NCBI RefSeq assembly: GCF_013778505.1 | Contig: NZ_JAAOWU010000008.1 | Span: 124,001-188,000 of the forward strand | Reading direction: 5' to 3' | Source of the DNA: Pseudomonas sivasensis | Lineage (GTDB): Bacteria; Pseudomonadota; Gammaproteobacteria; Pseudomonadales; Pseudomonadaceae | DNA length: 64,000 bases | Shown: piece after piece, positions 45,514 to 54,962 of the stretch | Layout of the letters: every line of letters starts with the position of its first letter | Position numbering within the stretch: the first letter of the stretch is position 1 | Notes under the pieces: model-generated | What the model was told of the DNA's origin: nothing | The model's database searches: none | Seen by the model: the letters and a program-made list of their open reading frames with translations, nothing else | Program-made: the position numbers and the translations under genes

Positions 45514-46038
45514 ATGTGCGTGTTTGATTACGAAGCCTGTCTGCTGGCCTGTGCCCGTGGCGACCAACGCGCCTTGCGCCGACTGTATGAGCAGGACAGC
45601 AGCCACTTGCTCGGCGTAGCCCTGCGTATCGTGCGTGACCGGGCGCTGGCCGAAGATATCGTGCATGACGCGTTTATCAAGATCTGGCGCGGCGCCGGCA
45701 GTTTCGACCCCAGCCGTGGTTCGGCGCGGGGTTGGGTGTTCAGCGTGACCCGACACTTGGCGCTCAACGTGGTGCGCAACCAGTACCGTGAGGTGCCGCT
45801 GGACGACGAACACGAGCACGTCACCGCGCCCACCGACACCTTTGAGTTTTCCGCGCGTTCCGGGCAGATCCACACCTGCCTGGAGCAGCTCGATCCGGCC
45901 CGCCGCACGTGCATCCTGCATGCGTATGTCGACGGCTATTCCCATAGCGAAATCGCTTCGAGGTTGGACACCCCCCTGGGGACCGTCAAAGCCTGGATCA
46001 AACGTAGCCTCGCCGCGCTGCGGGAGTGCATGGCATGA
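45514..46038 (+). CDS. ECF-family RNA polymerase sigma factor
   Basis: A 174-residue ECF sigma factor. Region 2: LVALR-like core ALRIVRDRALAEDIVHDAFI and the -10-binding IWRGAGSFDPSRGSARGWVF. Region 4: CILHAYVDGYSHSEIASRLD and GTVKAWIKRSLAALR. ATG 45514 is used; GAGGG lies too close to it, and GTG 45520 two codons later is better spaced, so the true start may be that one. The stop overlaps the anti-sigma start as ATGA. Regulated genes are not apparent nearby. Confidence 0.92.
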   Translation: MCVFDYEACLLACARGDQRALRRLYEQDSSHLLGVALRIVRDRALAEDIVHDAFIKIWRGAGSFDPSRGSARGWVFSVTRHLALNVVRNQYREVPLDDEHEHVTAPTDTFEFSARSGQIHTCLEQLDPARRTCILHAYVDGYSHSEIASRLDTPLGTVKAWIKRSLAALRECMA

Positions 46039-46709
46039 ACAACCCCTTGGACGAACTGGCCAGCGAATACGTGCTGGGCACCCTGCCCGCCGAACAACGG
46101 GCCGACGTGGAACAACGCCTGCCCCACGATGCCGAGTTACGCGCGGCGGTGGATGCCTGGGAGCAGCGACTGCTGCCCCTGACCGCGTTGGCCGAGCCGG
46201 TGTTGCCCTCGGCGCAGTTATGGCGGCGCATCGAACGTAACACCGCGACCCCGGACGCCGACGTACCGTGGTGGAACCTGCTGGCCTTGTGGCGCGGCCT
46301 GGCCGGTGCCGGGCTGGCGGCGAGTGTGGTGCTGGGGACGTTATTACTGACCCGCCCGCCTATCGCGGACCCCGCCTTTGTGGTGGTGCTGGTGGCCCCC
46401 CAAAGCCAGGCGCCCGGCTGGGTGATCCAGGCCAGCAACAATCAGCAGATTCAGTTGATCCCGTTGGGCGTGATGGAAGTCCCAGCGGACAAGGCGCTGC
46501 AGTTCTGGACCAAGGGTGATGGCTGGCAAGCTCCCGTGTCCCTGGGGCTGGTGAAGCCGGGGCAAACCCTGTCGCTGCCGCTGGACAGGCTGCCGCCGCT
46601 GTCGCCTAACCAATTGTTCGAACTGACCCTGGAAGACCCGAGCGGCTCGCCGACCGGCAAACCCACCGGGCCGATCCAGGCCATCGGCCGCGCGGTCAAG
46701 GTGCTCTGA
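46035..46709 (+). CDS. Anti-sigma factor, RskA type
   Basis: A 224-residue membrane anti-sigma factor. A cytoplasmic N-terminal domain (LDELASEYVLGTLPAEQRAD, the ASD-like start of RskA-type regulators) is followed by one transmembrane helix (about 91-109, GLAGAGLAASVVLGTLLL) and a periplasmic RskA C-terminal domain (DPAFVVVLVAPQSQAPGWVI, QFWTKGDGW). It shares 4 bases with the sigma gene and should hold it inactive. Its stop is directly next to the convergent rstB stop. Confidence 0.88.
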   Translation: MNNPLDELASEYVLGTLPAEQRADVEQRLPHDAELRAAVDAWEQRLLPLTALAEPVLPSAQLWRRIERNTATPDADVPWWNLLALWRGLAGAGLAASVVLGTLLLTRPPIADPAFVVVLVAPQSQAPGWVIQASNNQQIQLIPLGVMEVPADKALQFWTKGDGWQAPVSLGLVKPGQTLSLPLDRLPPLSPNQLFELTLEDPSGSPTGKPTGPIQAIGRAVKVL

Positions 46710-48011
46710 TCAACCGAGGCTGGGCAGCCACACGCGAAACCGCGCGCCACCCAACGGCGACGCCTGGGCGGTCAACGTCCCGCCCTGGGCTTCCAGGGCG
46801 CGGCGGCTGATCGCAAGACCCAGGCCGAAGCCGCCGGTGCTGCGGTCGCGGCTGCGGTCGAGGCGATAGAACGGTTCGAAGATACGTTCACGCTGGTCCA
46901 GCGGTATGCCGATGCCATCGTCATCTACCCAGATTTCACAGCCCTTTGGACACACCTTGACCCCCACCTGGATGCGCTTGTCGCAGTAACGCGTGGCGTT
47001 GCGCAGCAGGTTCTGCAAGGCACGGGCGGTGAGGCGCGGGTCGAGGCTGAAGCGTTCTACAGCGCAATCAAGCACCACGTCGATGACGATCTCGGGGTTT
47101 TCCAGCTCGTCGTCGACGCTGCCCAGCACGCTGTCGATAAACTCATCGAGCACCACCTCGACCCGCTCCGGCAATTGCGCCGGGTTTTGCAGGCGGCTGT
47201 AGGAGAGCAACTCCAGCACCAATTCATCCAGCTCACGAATATGCGCCACAAGGCCGTGCAGACGTTCGCGACTGGCCTCGGGCAAGTCTTCGGACAGCGC
47301 CAGGGCCAGGCCGAAATCCAGGCGCGTCAACGGCGTGCGCAGTTCATGGGAGACGGCGTTGAGCAGGTCTCGCTGTTGGTTGAGCAGGTGTTCGATGTCG
47401 TCGGCCATGGTGTCGAACACCGCCGCCAGGCTGCCGATGTTAGAGCTGGGCGGGATACGCGTGCGCTCGGCCAGGTTGCCCTTGCCGAGTTGAGCGGCGG
47501 TGCTTTTCAGGCGTTCCAGATCACGCCAGTGCGGGCGCAGCCAGAACAGCAGGCAGGCGAGCAACGCCGCGCCGATCAGCACATTCATCGACCAGTACAG
47601 CAGGTTCATGTCCAGCGGGTCTGGCGGGATGGTCAGCTTGACCGCGAACTGCTGGTTGAGCGGCGAGCTGATCTCTTCCATCCAGCCCCATTCTCCCAGG
47701 CGAATCACCGGCTTGCCCTGCTCCAGCAGCTTGGCTTCTTGCGGGGTATAGCTGGCGTCCTGACGCAGCAGCAGTTGCACTTTGAGCGGCGCAAAGTCGC
47801 GGCCCAGTTGCTCGGTGACCTGGGACCAACGCTCCACCGGCGCCCGCAGGTATTGCTTGACGATGAGGGTTTGCTGGCCACGGGACTGCTCAATGTTGTA
47901 ATCCAGGTAACGGTGTTCGAACAGCTGAATGACCAGTTTGGGAATCAGGTAGATCGCCGCACTGTAGGTGACGATGGTGATCAGGTAGAGGCGCAGCAGT
48001 ACACGAAACAT
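46710..48011 (-). CDS. rstB: Sensor histidine kinase RstB
   Basis: A 433-residue sensor kinase. Two membrane helices (about 7-27 and 143-165) flank a periplasmic sensor domain; then a HAMP linker (RPHWRDLERLKSTAAQLGKG), the phosphorylated His in AVSHELRTPLTRL, the N-box NLLRNATRYC and G-boxes DDDGIGIP and GFGLGLAI. The stretch FYRLDRSRDRSTGG is typical of RstB. It follows rstA closely and is transcribed with it. Signals in E. coli RstB include Mg2+ via PhoP; the signal here is unknown. Confidence 0.88.
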   Translation of the reverse strand: MFRVLLRLYLITIVTYSAAIYLIPKLVIQLFEHRYLDYNIEQSRGQQTLIVKQYLRAPVERWSQVTEQLGRDFAPLKVQLLLRQDASYTPQEAKLLEQGKPVIRLGEWGWMEEISSPLNQQFAVKLTIPPDPLDMNLLYWSMNVLIGAALLACLLFWLRPHWRDLERLKSTAAQLGKGNLAERTRIPPSSNIGSLAAVFDTMADDIEHLLNQQRDLLNAVSHELRTPLTRLDFGLALALSEDLPEASRERLHGLVAHIRELDELVLELLSYSRLQNPAQLPERVEVVLDEFIDSVLGSVDDELENPEIVIDVVLDCAVERFSLDPRLTARALQNLLRNATRYCDKRIQVGVKVCPKGCEIWVDDDGIGIPLDQRERIFEPFYRLDRSRDRSTGGFGLGLAISRRALEAQGGTLTAQASPLGGARFRVWLPSLG

Positions 48012-48014
48012 GGC

Positions 48015-48716
48015 TCAGCATTCCCACTCGGAACGGCTGAACAGGTAGCCCTTGCCCCACACAGTCTTGATCTTGCGCGCCTCGCCGGCATGGTCGTCGA
48101 ACTTGCGGCGCAGCTTGGAGATGGCCACGTCTACCGAGCGATCGGTGCCGTTGAACTCGATCCCGCGCAGGCGTTGCAGGATCTGATCGCGGCTGAGCAC
48201 TTCACCGGCATGCCGCGCCAACACCACCAGCAGGTTGTATTCGCCGCTGGACAGCTCCACCGGCTGCTCACGCCACACCACGGTGCGCTCCGACAGGTCG
48301 ATGCACAGGTTGCCCATGTGGATCTGATCGTTGGCCACCTGGGGCTCCGACAAACTGCTGCGCCGCAGCAAGGTGCGCACGCGGGCCAATAGCACGCGCG
48401 GCTCGCAGGGTTTGGTCACATAGTCGTCGGCGCCCATTTCCAGACCCAACACCTGGTCGTGGCTGTCGTCGCGAGCGGTGAGCATCAGGATCGGCAGCCC
48501 TGCCGAATCGGCGCGCAGCAGGCGGCACACTTGCAGGCCGTCGAGCCCCGGCAGCATGAGGTCGAGGATCACCAAGTCCGGCGGATTGAGGCGTGCGCGT
48601 TCCCGTACGTGGTCGCCACGGCTGAGCACACTGACGTGATAGCCATTGCGCTCCAGGTAGCTGGCAATCAGCTCCGAGAGTGCGGCGTCGTCTTCCACCA
48701 GGAGGATGTTGGGCAT
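48015..48716 (-). CDS. rstA: Response regulator RstA (OmpR family)
   Basis: A 233-residue OmpR-type regulator. Receiver domain: DD at residues 9-10 (VEDDAAL), phosphorylation Asp in LVILDLMLPGLDG and Lys in DDYVTKPCEP. Winged-helix domain: SSGEYNLLVVLARHAGEVLS and DRSVDVAISKLRRKF, ending KTVWGKGYLFSRSEWE, which parallels E. coli RstA (KGYLFAPHAWE). ATG 48716 gives the family length. Divergent from an RND efflux operon whose promoter region carries two RstA-box-like repeats. Confidence 0.88.
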   Translation of the reverse strand: MPNILLVEDDAALSELIASYLERNGYHVSVLSRGDHVRERARLNPPDLVILDLMLPGLDGLQVCRLLRADSAGLPILMLTARDDSHDQVLGLEMGADDYVTKPCEPRVLLARVRTLLRRSSLSEPQVANDQIHMGNLCIDLSERTVVWREQPVELSSGEYNLLVVLARHAGEVLSRDQILQRLRGIEFNGTDRSVDVAISKLRRKFDDHAGEARKIKTVWGKGYLFSRSEWEC

Positions 48717-48762
48717 GAAGGTGTTTCCAAAAAATACAGTGATAGGTCGTACACAAATCCAA

Positions 48763-48851
48763 TGTGGGAGGAGGCTTGCCTCCGTTGGCGGTGCTTCAGA
48801 TGCAGAGTCGTTGACTGATTCACCGCCACCGGGGGCAAGCCCCCTCCCACA
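48763..48851. repeat. REPIN in the rstA / efflux divergent region
   Basis: Two inverted REPs (48763-48784 and about 48830-48851) with inner arms GGCGGTG / CACCGCC. It lies 47 bases upstream of rstA and about 65 bases from the RstA-like boxes, so it separates the two divergent promoters. Confidence 0.9.
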
Positions 48852-48917
48852 TTGGATCGTCAGTTTTTGCAAGGTTGTGCAAGGATATACGCCCTCGGCG
48901 CCCCGCGCGCCGCACCT

Positions 48918-48952
48918 TACATTTCTTCACAGACCACCTACACAGCTTCACA
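48918..48952 (+). promoter_or_regulatory. Tandem RstA-box-like repeats upstream of the RND operon
   Basis: TACATTTCTTCACA (48918-48931) and TACACAGCTTCACA (48939-48952) are direct repeats 21 bases apart, or two helical turns. The first fits 10 of the 12 defined positions of the E. coli RstA box TACATNTNGTTACA, the second 8. They lie 53-88 bases in front of the fusion-protein gene. Confidence 0.5.
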
Positions 48953-49005
48953 GCACCGCGGCGCAGGTGAACTTAGGATGCGCCAGTCACTATTGGGATA
49001 AGAGC

Positions 49006-50163
49006 ATGTCGAAGAATCTGTTTGCGCCGTTTTGCCTGTTGGCCCTGACGCTGGCCCTGAGTGCTTGTGACAAATCAGCCGCCGAAGCGCCGGAAATGCC
49101 CCTGGCCAAAGTGCGCATCGAAACACTTGAGGCCAAGCCTCTGTCCATCACCAGCGAGCTGAGCGGACGCATCGCCGCGCCGCGTGTGGCCGAAGTGCGC
49201 GCGCGGGTGGCCGGCGTGGTGATGCAGCGGGTATTCAAGGAAGGCCACGACGTCAAACAGGGCGACGTGCTGTTTCGCATCGACCCGGCCCCGTTCAAGG
49301 CCGATCTCGACAGCGCCCAGGCCAACCTGAGCAAGGCCCAAGCCAACGCGTTCCAGGCGCGCCTGCAAGAGCAGCGCTACAGTCAATTGGTGGAAGGCAA
49401 CGCCATCAGCGGCCAGGACTACGACAACGCCCGCGCCAACCTGCGCCAGACCAACGCCGAAGTCGCCGCCAATAAAGCCGCCGTCGAACGCGCCAAGTTG
49501 AACCTGGGATATGCCACTGTGACGGCCCCAATTTCCGGGCGTATTGGCCGGGCGCTGGTGACCGAAGGCGCACTGGTCGGCCAGAACGAGGCCACGCCCC
49601 TGGCGATCATCCAGCAACTGGACCCGATTCACGCTGACCTCACTCAATCCACCCGCGAACTGAACGACCTGCGCCGCGCCTTCCGCGCCGGCAGCTTGAA
49701 GCAGGTCGGTCAGGACCAGGCCAAGGCCACGCTGATCCAGGACGACGGCAGCCTGTATCCGCTGCCGGGCAAATTGCTCTTCGCCGACATCAGCGTCGAC
49801 CCCGGCACCGGGCAGATCATTCTGCGCAGCGAGTTCCCCAACCCGGACCTCGACCTGTTGCCCGGCAGCTTCGTGCGAGTGCGCCTGGAGCAAGCGGTCG
49901 ACAAACAAGGCATCAGCGTGCCGCAACGCGCTATCAGCCGTGACAGTGCCGGTATCCCGATGGTGCTGCTGGTGGATGCCGAGCAGACCGTCAGCCAGCA
50001 ACCGGTGCAATTGGGTGCGGTGATCAACGATCGCTGGATCGTCAGCAGCGGCCTCAAGCCCGGTGATCGCATCGTCGTCGAAGGCCTGCAACACGCGCGC
50101 CCCGGTGAAAAAGTCCAGGTAGACGACAGCCCGACGCCACTCGCTCAGGCTTCCGGCCAATAA
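49006..50163 (+). CDS. RND efflux membrane fusion lipoprotein (MexA/AcrA type)
   Basis: 385 residues from ATG 49006. A lipoprotein signal peptide ends in the lipobox LALSAC, placing the protein in the periplasm anchored to the inner membrane. The rest is a typical adaptor: lipoyl halves (EVRARVAGVVMQRVFKEGHD, YATVTAPISGRIGRALVTEG), a coiled-coil hairpin (about 90-170) and barrel/MP domains. It precedes the RND gene by 13 bases. The promoter region carries tandem RstA-box-like repeats, so control by the divergent RstAB is likely. Confidence 0.92.
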   Translation: MSKNLFAPFCLLALTLALSACDKSAAEAPEMPLAKVRIETLEAKPLSITSELSGRIAAPRVAEVRARVAGVVMQRVFKEGHDVKQGDVLFRIDPAPFKADLDSAQANLSKAQANAFQARLQEQRYSQLVEGNAISGQDYDNARANLRQTNAEVAANKAAVERAKLNLGYATVTAPISGRIGRALVTEGALVGQNEATPLAIIQQLDPIHADLTQSTRELNDLRRAFRAGSLKQVGQDQAKATLIQDDGSLYPLPGKLLFADISVDPGTGQIILRSEFPNPDLDLLPGSFVRVRLEQAVDKQGISVPQRAISRDSAGIPMVLLVDAEQTVSQQPVQLGAVINDRWIVSSGLKPGDRIVVEGLQHARPGEKVQVDDSPTPLAQASGQ

Positions 50164-50176
50164 GGATTATTCGACC

Positions 50177-53100
50177 ATGCCGCAGTTCTTTATTGACCGC
50201 CCGATCTTCGCGTGGGTGGTTGCCCTGTTTATCCTCCTGGCCGGTTTACTGGCCATCCCGCAGTTGCCGGTGGCCCAGTACCCCAACGTGGCGCCGCCGA
50301 AAGTCGAGATCTACGCGGTGTACCCCGGCGCCTCGGCCCAGACCCTGGATGAAAGCGTGGTCAGCCTGATCGAGCAGGAGCTTAACGGCGCCGATCACTT
50401 GCTGTACTTCGAATCCCAGAGCAGCCTGGGTTCGGCCACCATCACCGCCACCTTCCAACCCGGCACCGACCCAGAAATGGCCCAGGTCGATGTGCAGAAC
50501 AGGCTCAAGGCCGTGGAGCCACGCCTGCCCCAGGCGGTGACCCAGCAAGGCTTGCAGGTAGAAAAAGTCTCCGCGGGTTTCCTGCTGCTGGTGACCCTGA
50601 CCTCCAGTGACGGCAAGCTCGATGACGTAGCGCTCAGCGATTACCTCGCGCGCAACGTAATGAACGAACTCAAGCGCCTGGACGGCGTGGGCAAGGCGCA
50701 GTTGTACGGCGCCGAACGGGCCATGCGCATCTGGATCGACCCGCAGAAGCTGATCGGTTTCAACCTGACCCCGGCCGACGTCAACAACGCGATCAGCGCG
50801 CAGAACGCCCAGGTTTCCGCTGGCAGTATTGGTGATTTGCCGGGCACCAAGACCCAGGAAATTACGGCGGCTATCCTGGTCAAGGGCCAGCTTTCCACCC
50901 CGGCGGAGTTCGCCGACATCGTGCTCAAGGCCAATCCGGACGGTTCCACCGTTCGCGTCGGCGACGTGGCGCGGGTAGAAATCGGCAGCCAGGAATACCA
51001 GTTTTCCACGCGCCTGAACGGCAAGCCATCCACCGCCGTCAGCGTGCAACTGGCGCCCGGTGCCAACGCGCTGAACACCGCGACCCTGGTGCGGGCGAAG
51101 ATGGATGAGCTGTCACGCTACTTCCCGGCCAATGTGGAATACAAGATTCCGTACGACACCTCGCCCTTCGTCAAAGTCTCGATCACCAAGGTGGTCTACA
51201 CCTTGCTGGAGGCCATGGCGCTGGTGTTTGCGGTGATGTTCCTGTTCCTGCAGAACGTGCGCTACACGCTGATCCCCACCCTGGTGGTACCGATTGCGCT
51301 GATGGGCACCTTTGCCACGATGCTGTTGCTGGGTTTCTCGATCAACGTGCTGACCATGTTCGGCATGGTGCTGGCCATCGGCATTTTGGTGGACGATGCG
51401 ATTGTGGTGGTGGAGAACGTCGAACGGATCATGGTCACCGAGGGCCTCTCGCCCAAGGACGCGACGAAGAAAGCCATGGGCCAAATCACCGGCGCCATCG
51501 TCGGCATTACCCTGGTGCTGGTGGCGGTGTTCCTGCCGATGGCGTTCATGGCGGGCTCAGTGGGGGTGATTTACCAGCAGTTCTCGCTGTCGATGGCCAC
51601 TTCGATCCTGTTCTCGGCATTCCTCGCCCTGACCTTGACCCCGGCCTTGTGCGCCACCCTGCTCAAGCCGATAGCCAAGGGCGAGCACCATGCCAAGGGC
51701 GGTTTCTTCGGCTGGTTCAACAAACGCTTCGAGCAACTAACCGACCGCTATGAAGGCTGGGTGGCCTATGCCCTCAAGCACAGCGGCCGCTACCTGCTGA
51801 TCTACCTGGTGCTGCTGGTGGGCCTGGGCCTGATGTTCATGCGCCTGCCCGCCTCGTTCCTGCCGGTGGAAGACCAGGGCTACACCATCACCGATATTCA
51901 GCTGCCGCCGGGCGCGAGCAAAAACCGCACGGTGCAGGTCGCCGAGCAGATCGAAGCGCACAACGCCGAGGAGCCTGGGGTGGGTGACACCACCATGATC
52001 ATGGGCTTCAGCTTCTCCGGTTCGGGGCAGAACGCCGCGTTGGCGTTTACCACCTTGAAGGATTGGTCCGAGCGCAGCAGCGAGGATTCGGCCGCATCGA
52101 TTGCTGAGCGGGCCAATATGGCGTTCAGCGAATTGAAAGACGCGATTGCGTACTCAGTGCTGCCACCACCAGTGGACGGCCTGGGCACGTCCAGCGGTTT
52201 CGAGTTCCGCCTGCAGGACCGCGCTGGCGTCGGCCATGCCGCGTTGATGGCAGCGCGCACCGAGTTGCTGGCGGCAGCCGAGAAAAGCCCGATCCTGGCC
52301 AACGTGCGCGAAAGCGCCCTGGCCGAAGCGCCGCAAGTGCAGCTGGAAGTGGACCGTAAGCAAGCCAACGCCTTGGGCGTGTCGTTTGCGGATGTGGGTA
52401 ATGTGCTGTCGTCGGCGATTGGCTCGGCCTACGTCAACGACTTCCCCAACCAGGGCCGCATGCAGCGCGTGGTGGTGCAAGCCGAAGGCGACCAGCGCAG
52501 CCAGGTGGCGGACCTGATGAAAATCAACGTGCGTAATAACGCCGGAAAAATGGTGCCGCTGTCGGCATTTGTCGAAGCCAAATGGACCCAAGGCCCGGCG
52601 CAACTGACGCGGTATAACGGCTACCCTGCCATCGCCATTTCCGGCGAGGCGGCCCCCGGGCACAGTACCGGCGAGGCGATGGAGGAAATCCAGCGCCTGG
52701 TCAGCCAACTGCCAGCGGGCCTGGGTCAGGAATGGACCGGGCTGTCGTTGCAGGAACGCTTGTCCGGCGCACAGGCACCGATCCTGCTGGGCCTGTCGCT
52801 GCTGATCGTGTTCCTGTGCCTGGCCGCGCTGTATGAAAGCTGGTCGATCCCGACCTCGGTGTTGCTGGTGGTGCCACTGGGCGTGCTCGGCGCGGTATTG
52901 GCCGTGACCTTGCGCGGCATGCCCAACGATGTGTTTTTCAAGGTCGGTTTGATCACCATCATCGGCCTGTCGGCGAAGAACGCGATTTTGATCATCGAGT
53001 TCGCCAAGGACCTGTATGACCAGGGAGAAGACCTGATCGAAGCCACGTTGAAGGCTGCGCGCTTGCGCCTGCGGCCGATCATCATGACCTCGCTGGCGTT

Positions 53101-53266
53101 TATTCTCGGCGTGGTGCCATTGGCGATTGCCACCGGGGCCAGTTCGGCAAGCCAGCAGGCGATTGGTACGGGCGTGATTGGCGGGATGATTACCGCGACG
53201 TTGGCAGTGGTGTTCGTGCCGGTGTTCTTTGTGGTGGTGATGAAGCTGGTGCGCAAAAAGCGCTGA
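50177..53266 (+). CDS. RND efflux transporter (MexB/AcrB type, HAE1)
   Basis: A 1029-residue homotrimeric multidrug transporter. It starts MPQFFIDRPIFAWVVALFIL, the conserved HAE1 N-terminus, and has twelve helices. The proton-relay Asp pair is in GILVDDAIVVVENV. It is closer to AcrB/MexB than to the MuxB/MuxC pair at 15-21 kb. No outer-membrane factor gene follows (the next gene is DUF1345), so the pump must borrow an OprM-like channel, such as OpmB or one elsewhere. Substrates cannot be told. Confidence 0.93.
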   Translation: MPQFFIDRPIFAWVVALFILLAGLLAIPQLPVAQYPNVAPPKVEIYAVYPGASAQTLDESVVSLIEQELNGADHLLYFESQSSLGSATITATFQPGTDPEMAQVDVQNRLKAVEPRLPQAVTQQGLQVEKVSAGFLLLVTLTSSDGKLDDVALSDYLARNVMNELKRLDGVGKAQLYGAERAMRIWIDPQKLIGFNLTPADVNNAISAQNAQVSAGSIGDLPGTKTQEITAAILVKGQLSTPAEFADIVLKANPDGSTVRVGDVARVEIGSQEYQFSTRLNGKPSTAVSVQLAPGANALNTATLVRAKMDELSRYFPANVEYKIPYDTSPFVKVSITKVVYTLLEAMALVFAVMFLFLQNVRYTLIPTLVVPIALMGTFATMLLLGFSINVLTMFGMVLAIGILVDDAIVVVENVERIMVTEGLSPKDATKKAMGQITGAIVGITLVLVAVFLPMAFMAGSVGVIYQQFSLSMATSILFSAFLALTLTPALCATLLKPIAKGEHHAKGGFFGWFNKRFEQLTDRYEGWVAYALKHSGRYLLIYLVLLVGLGLMFMRLPASFLPVEDQGYTITDIQLPPGASKNRTVQVAEQIEAHNAEEPGVGDTTMIMGFSFSGSGQNAALAFTTLKDWSERSSEDSAASIAERANMAFSELKDAIAYSVLPPPVDGLGTSSGFEFRLQDRAGVGHAALMAARTELLAAAEKSPILANVRESALAEAPQVQLEVDRKQANALGVSFADVGNVLSSAIGSAYVNDFPNQGRMQRVVVQAEGDQRSQVADLMKINVRNNAGKMVPLSAFVEAKWTQGPAQLTRYNGYPAIAISGEAAPGHSTGEAMEEIQRLVSQLPAGLGQEWTGLSLQERLSGAQAPILLGLSLLIVFLCLAALYESWSIPTSVLLVVPLGVLGAVLAVTLRGMPNDVFFKVGLITIIGLSAKNAILIIEFAKDLYDQGEDLIEATLKAARLRLRPIIMTSLAFILGVVPLAIATGASSASQQAIGTGVIGGMITATLAVVFVPVFFVVVMKLVRKKR

Positions 53267-53283
53267 TGCGAACAGCCGGCGGG

Positions 53284-53310
53284 TTGTAGCGAGCAACCCG
53301 CTCGCTACAA
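53284..53310. repeat. Perfect hairpin (GTAGCGAGC type) after the RND operon
   Basis: 11-bp perfect stem TTGTAGCGAGC / GCTCGCTACAA with a 5-base loop, 17 bases after the RND stop. It is followed by A's rather than T's, so on the plus strand it is a stabilising hairpin or a REP of the GCGAGC class rather than a textbook terminator. Confidence 0.7.
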
Positions 53311-53353
53311 AAAATGCGCTAAGGTGCTAACAGGTAACCATCTGTGAGCTGCC

Positions 53354-53995
53354 ATGCCCTTCCTCGCCCGTACCCACCCTCGCCTCTCCGCCGCCGCCGT
53401 ACTGGGTATTGCCGCAGGCATCCTGATGCCCGCCGAAACACTCATCAGCAAAATCCTGATCGGCTGGAACGCTGGGGTCTGGACCTACCTGGTGCTGATG
53501 CTGTGGCTGACCAGCCGCGCCAAGGCCGAAGACGTCAAACGCATCGCCGAAGTCGAGGACGAAAACGCCGGGCTGGTGCTGTTCATGGTGTGCATCGCCG
53601 CCATCGCGAGCCTGGCGACCATTACTTTCGAATTGGTGGGCAGCAAGGAGTTGGCCACCGGGCAACGCCTGTTGCACTACGGTTTCACCGGGCTGACGGT
53701 CATCGGCTCATGGCTGCTGATCGGGGTGATTTTCAGCGTGCATTACGCCCGGCTCTATTACACCTGGGCAGGCAAGGAGCCGGCGCTGCGTTTCGCCGAA
53801 GGGTTGCTCACGCCCAACTACTGGGACTTCCTGTACTTCTCCTTCACCATCGGCGTGGCCGTGCAGACCTCGGATGTGGGCGTCGCCACCCGTGGCCTGC
53901 GCAAGGTTGTACTGGCGCAGTCGTTGATCGGGTTTCTGTTCAACACCGCGATACTGGGGTTCTCGATCAATATCGCCGCCGGCCTGTTCGGCTAG
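53354..53995 (+). CDS. DUF1345 membrane protein
   Basis: A 213-residue protein with five to six hydrophobic helices (about 12-30, 36-53, 74-95, 110-130, 145-165, 180-200) and the DUF1345 signature [24 protein letters not shown]. Function unknown. It may be read through from the efflux operon, but a hairpin lies between, and it is followed by an AraC gene. Confidence 0.87.
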   Translation: MPFLARTHPRLSAAAVLGIAAGILMPAETLISKILIGWNAGVWTYLVLMLWLTSRAKAEDVKRIAEVEDENAGLVLFMVCIAAIASLATITFELVGSKELATGQRLLHYGFTGLTVIGSWLLIGVIFSVHYARLYYTWAGKEPALRFAEGLLTPNYWDFLYFSFTIGVAVQTSDVGVATRGLRKVVLAQSLIGFLFNTAILGFSINIAAGLFG

Positions 53996-54068
53996 CCTTG
54001 CACAAACCTTCTAGACGCTCATTAGCGGATGGGCGCCAATAGCCTCACTTATTCCTCAACGGTGATGT

Positions 54069-54908
54069 ATGGCCGCGCACAATTGGATCGACCTGTCTCA
54101 GGACGCCGACACTGGCATCGAGACCCTGCGCGCGCATTTTGAAGGCCATGCTTATGACCCCCATTGGCATGACAGCTACCTGATCGGCGTCACCGAACAA
54201 GGCGTGCAGCAATTCAACTGCCGCCGTGCCCGCCACAACAGCGTGCCCGGCCAGGTTTTTTTGGTGGAGCCTGGCGAAGTGCATGACGGCGACGCGCCCA
54301 CGGCGGACGGCTTCACCTACCACATGCTGTACCTCGACCCACAGTGGCTGGCGCGGGAAGTGAGTGCGGTATTTGAAGAAGCGCCGGTCAACAGTCAATT
54401 GGGCTTCGCCAGCACCCTGGCCAACGATGCACGCCTGGCGCTGTCCACCAGCCAAGCCTTCCAGACACTGCACAGCGGTGAACTGCGCATCGTGCGGCAA
54501 CGGGCAATGGACCACTTGCTGGAATGCCTCACCGACCAACTCTACTGGCGCACCCGCTACCGCGAAGATCCGCGCCTGCCGCGGGTGGCCCACAAGGCGC
54601 GGGAATACCTGCATGACCACCTGCATCAGGACGTGGGCATGGACGAACTGGCCCTGGCCTGCGGCGTCGACCGCTTTCGTCTGAGTCGCACCTTCAAAAG
54701 CGCTTTCGGCCTGCCGCCCCATGCCTACCTGGTGCAACTGCGCCTGGCCCGCGCGCGCCACTTGCTGGGCAAGGGCGCGCAACCGGCCGATGTGGCGATT
54801 GCCTTGGGCTTCGCCGATCAAAGTCACTTGGGCCGCTGGTTCGTGCGCGCCTATGGCCTGACACCGGCGGCGTACCGCAAGCGCTGCTCAAACGTTCCAG
54901 ACAGCTAA
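54069..54908 (+). CDS. AraC-family transcriptional regulator
   Basis: A 279-residue regulator. The N-terminal cupin domain contains HWHDSYLIGVTEQGVQQF and FLVEPGEVHDGDAP; the C-terminal double helix-turn-helix contains GMDELALACGVDRFRLSRTF and PADVAIALGFADQSHLGRWF. It lies 54 bases before a LysE-type exporter gene in the same direction, the usual pairing in which the AraC protein controls the exporter. Confidence 0.88.
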   Translation: MAAHNWIDLSQDADTGIETLRAHFEGHAYDPHWHDSYLIGVTEQGVQQFNCRRARHNSVPGQVFLVEPGEVHDGDAPTADGFTYHMLYLDPQWLAREVSAVFEEAPVNSQLGFASTLANDARLALSTSQAFQTLHSGELRIVRQRAMDHLLECLTDQLYWRTRYREDPRLPRVAHKAREYLHDHLHQDVGMDELALACGVDRFRLSRTFKSAFGLPPHAYLVQLRLARARHLLGKGAQPADVAIALGFADQSHLGRWFVRAYGLTPAAYRKRCSNVPDS

Positions 54909-54962
54909 GTCACGGGCTTGCAAGGATGGACACCACTGATCTGTTCACTGGAGTCCCGTCCC

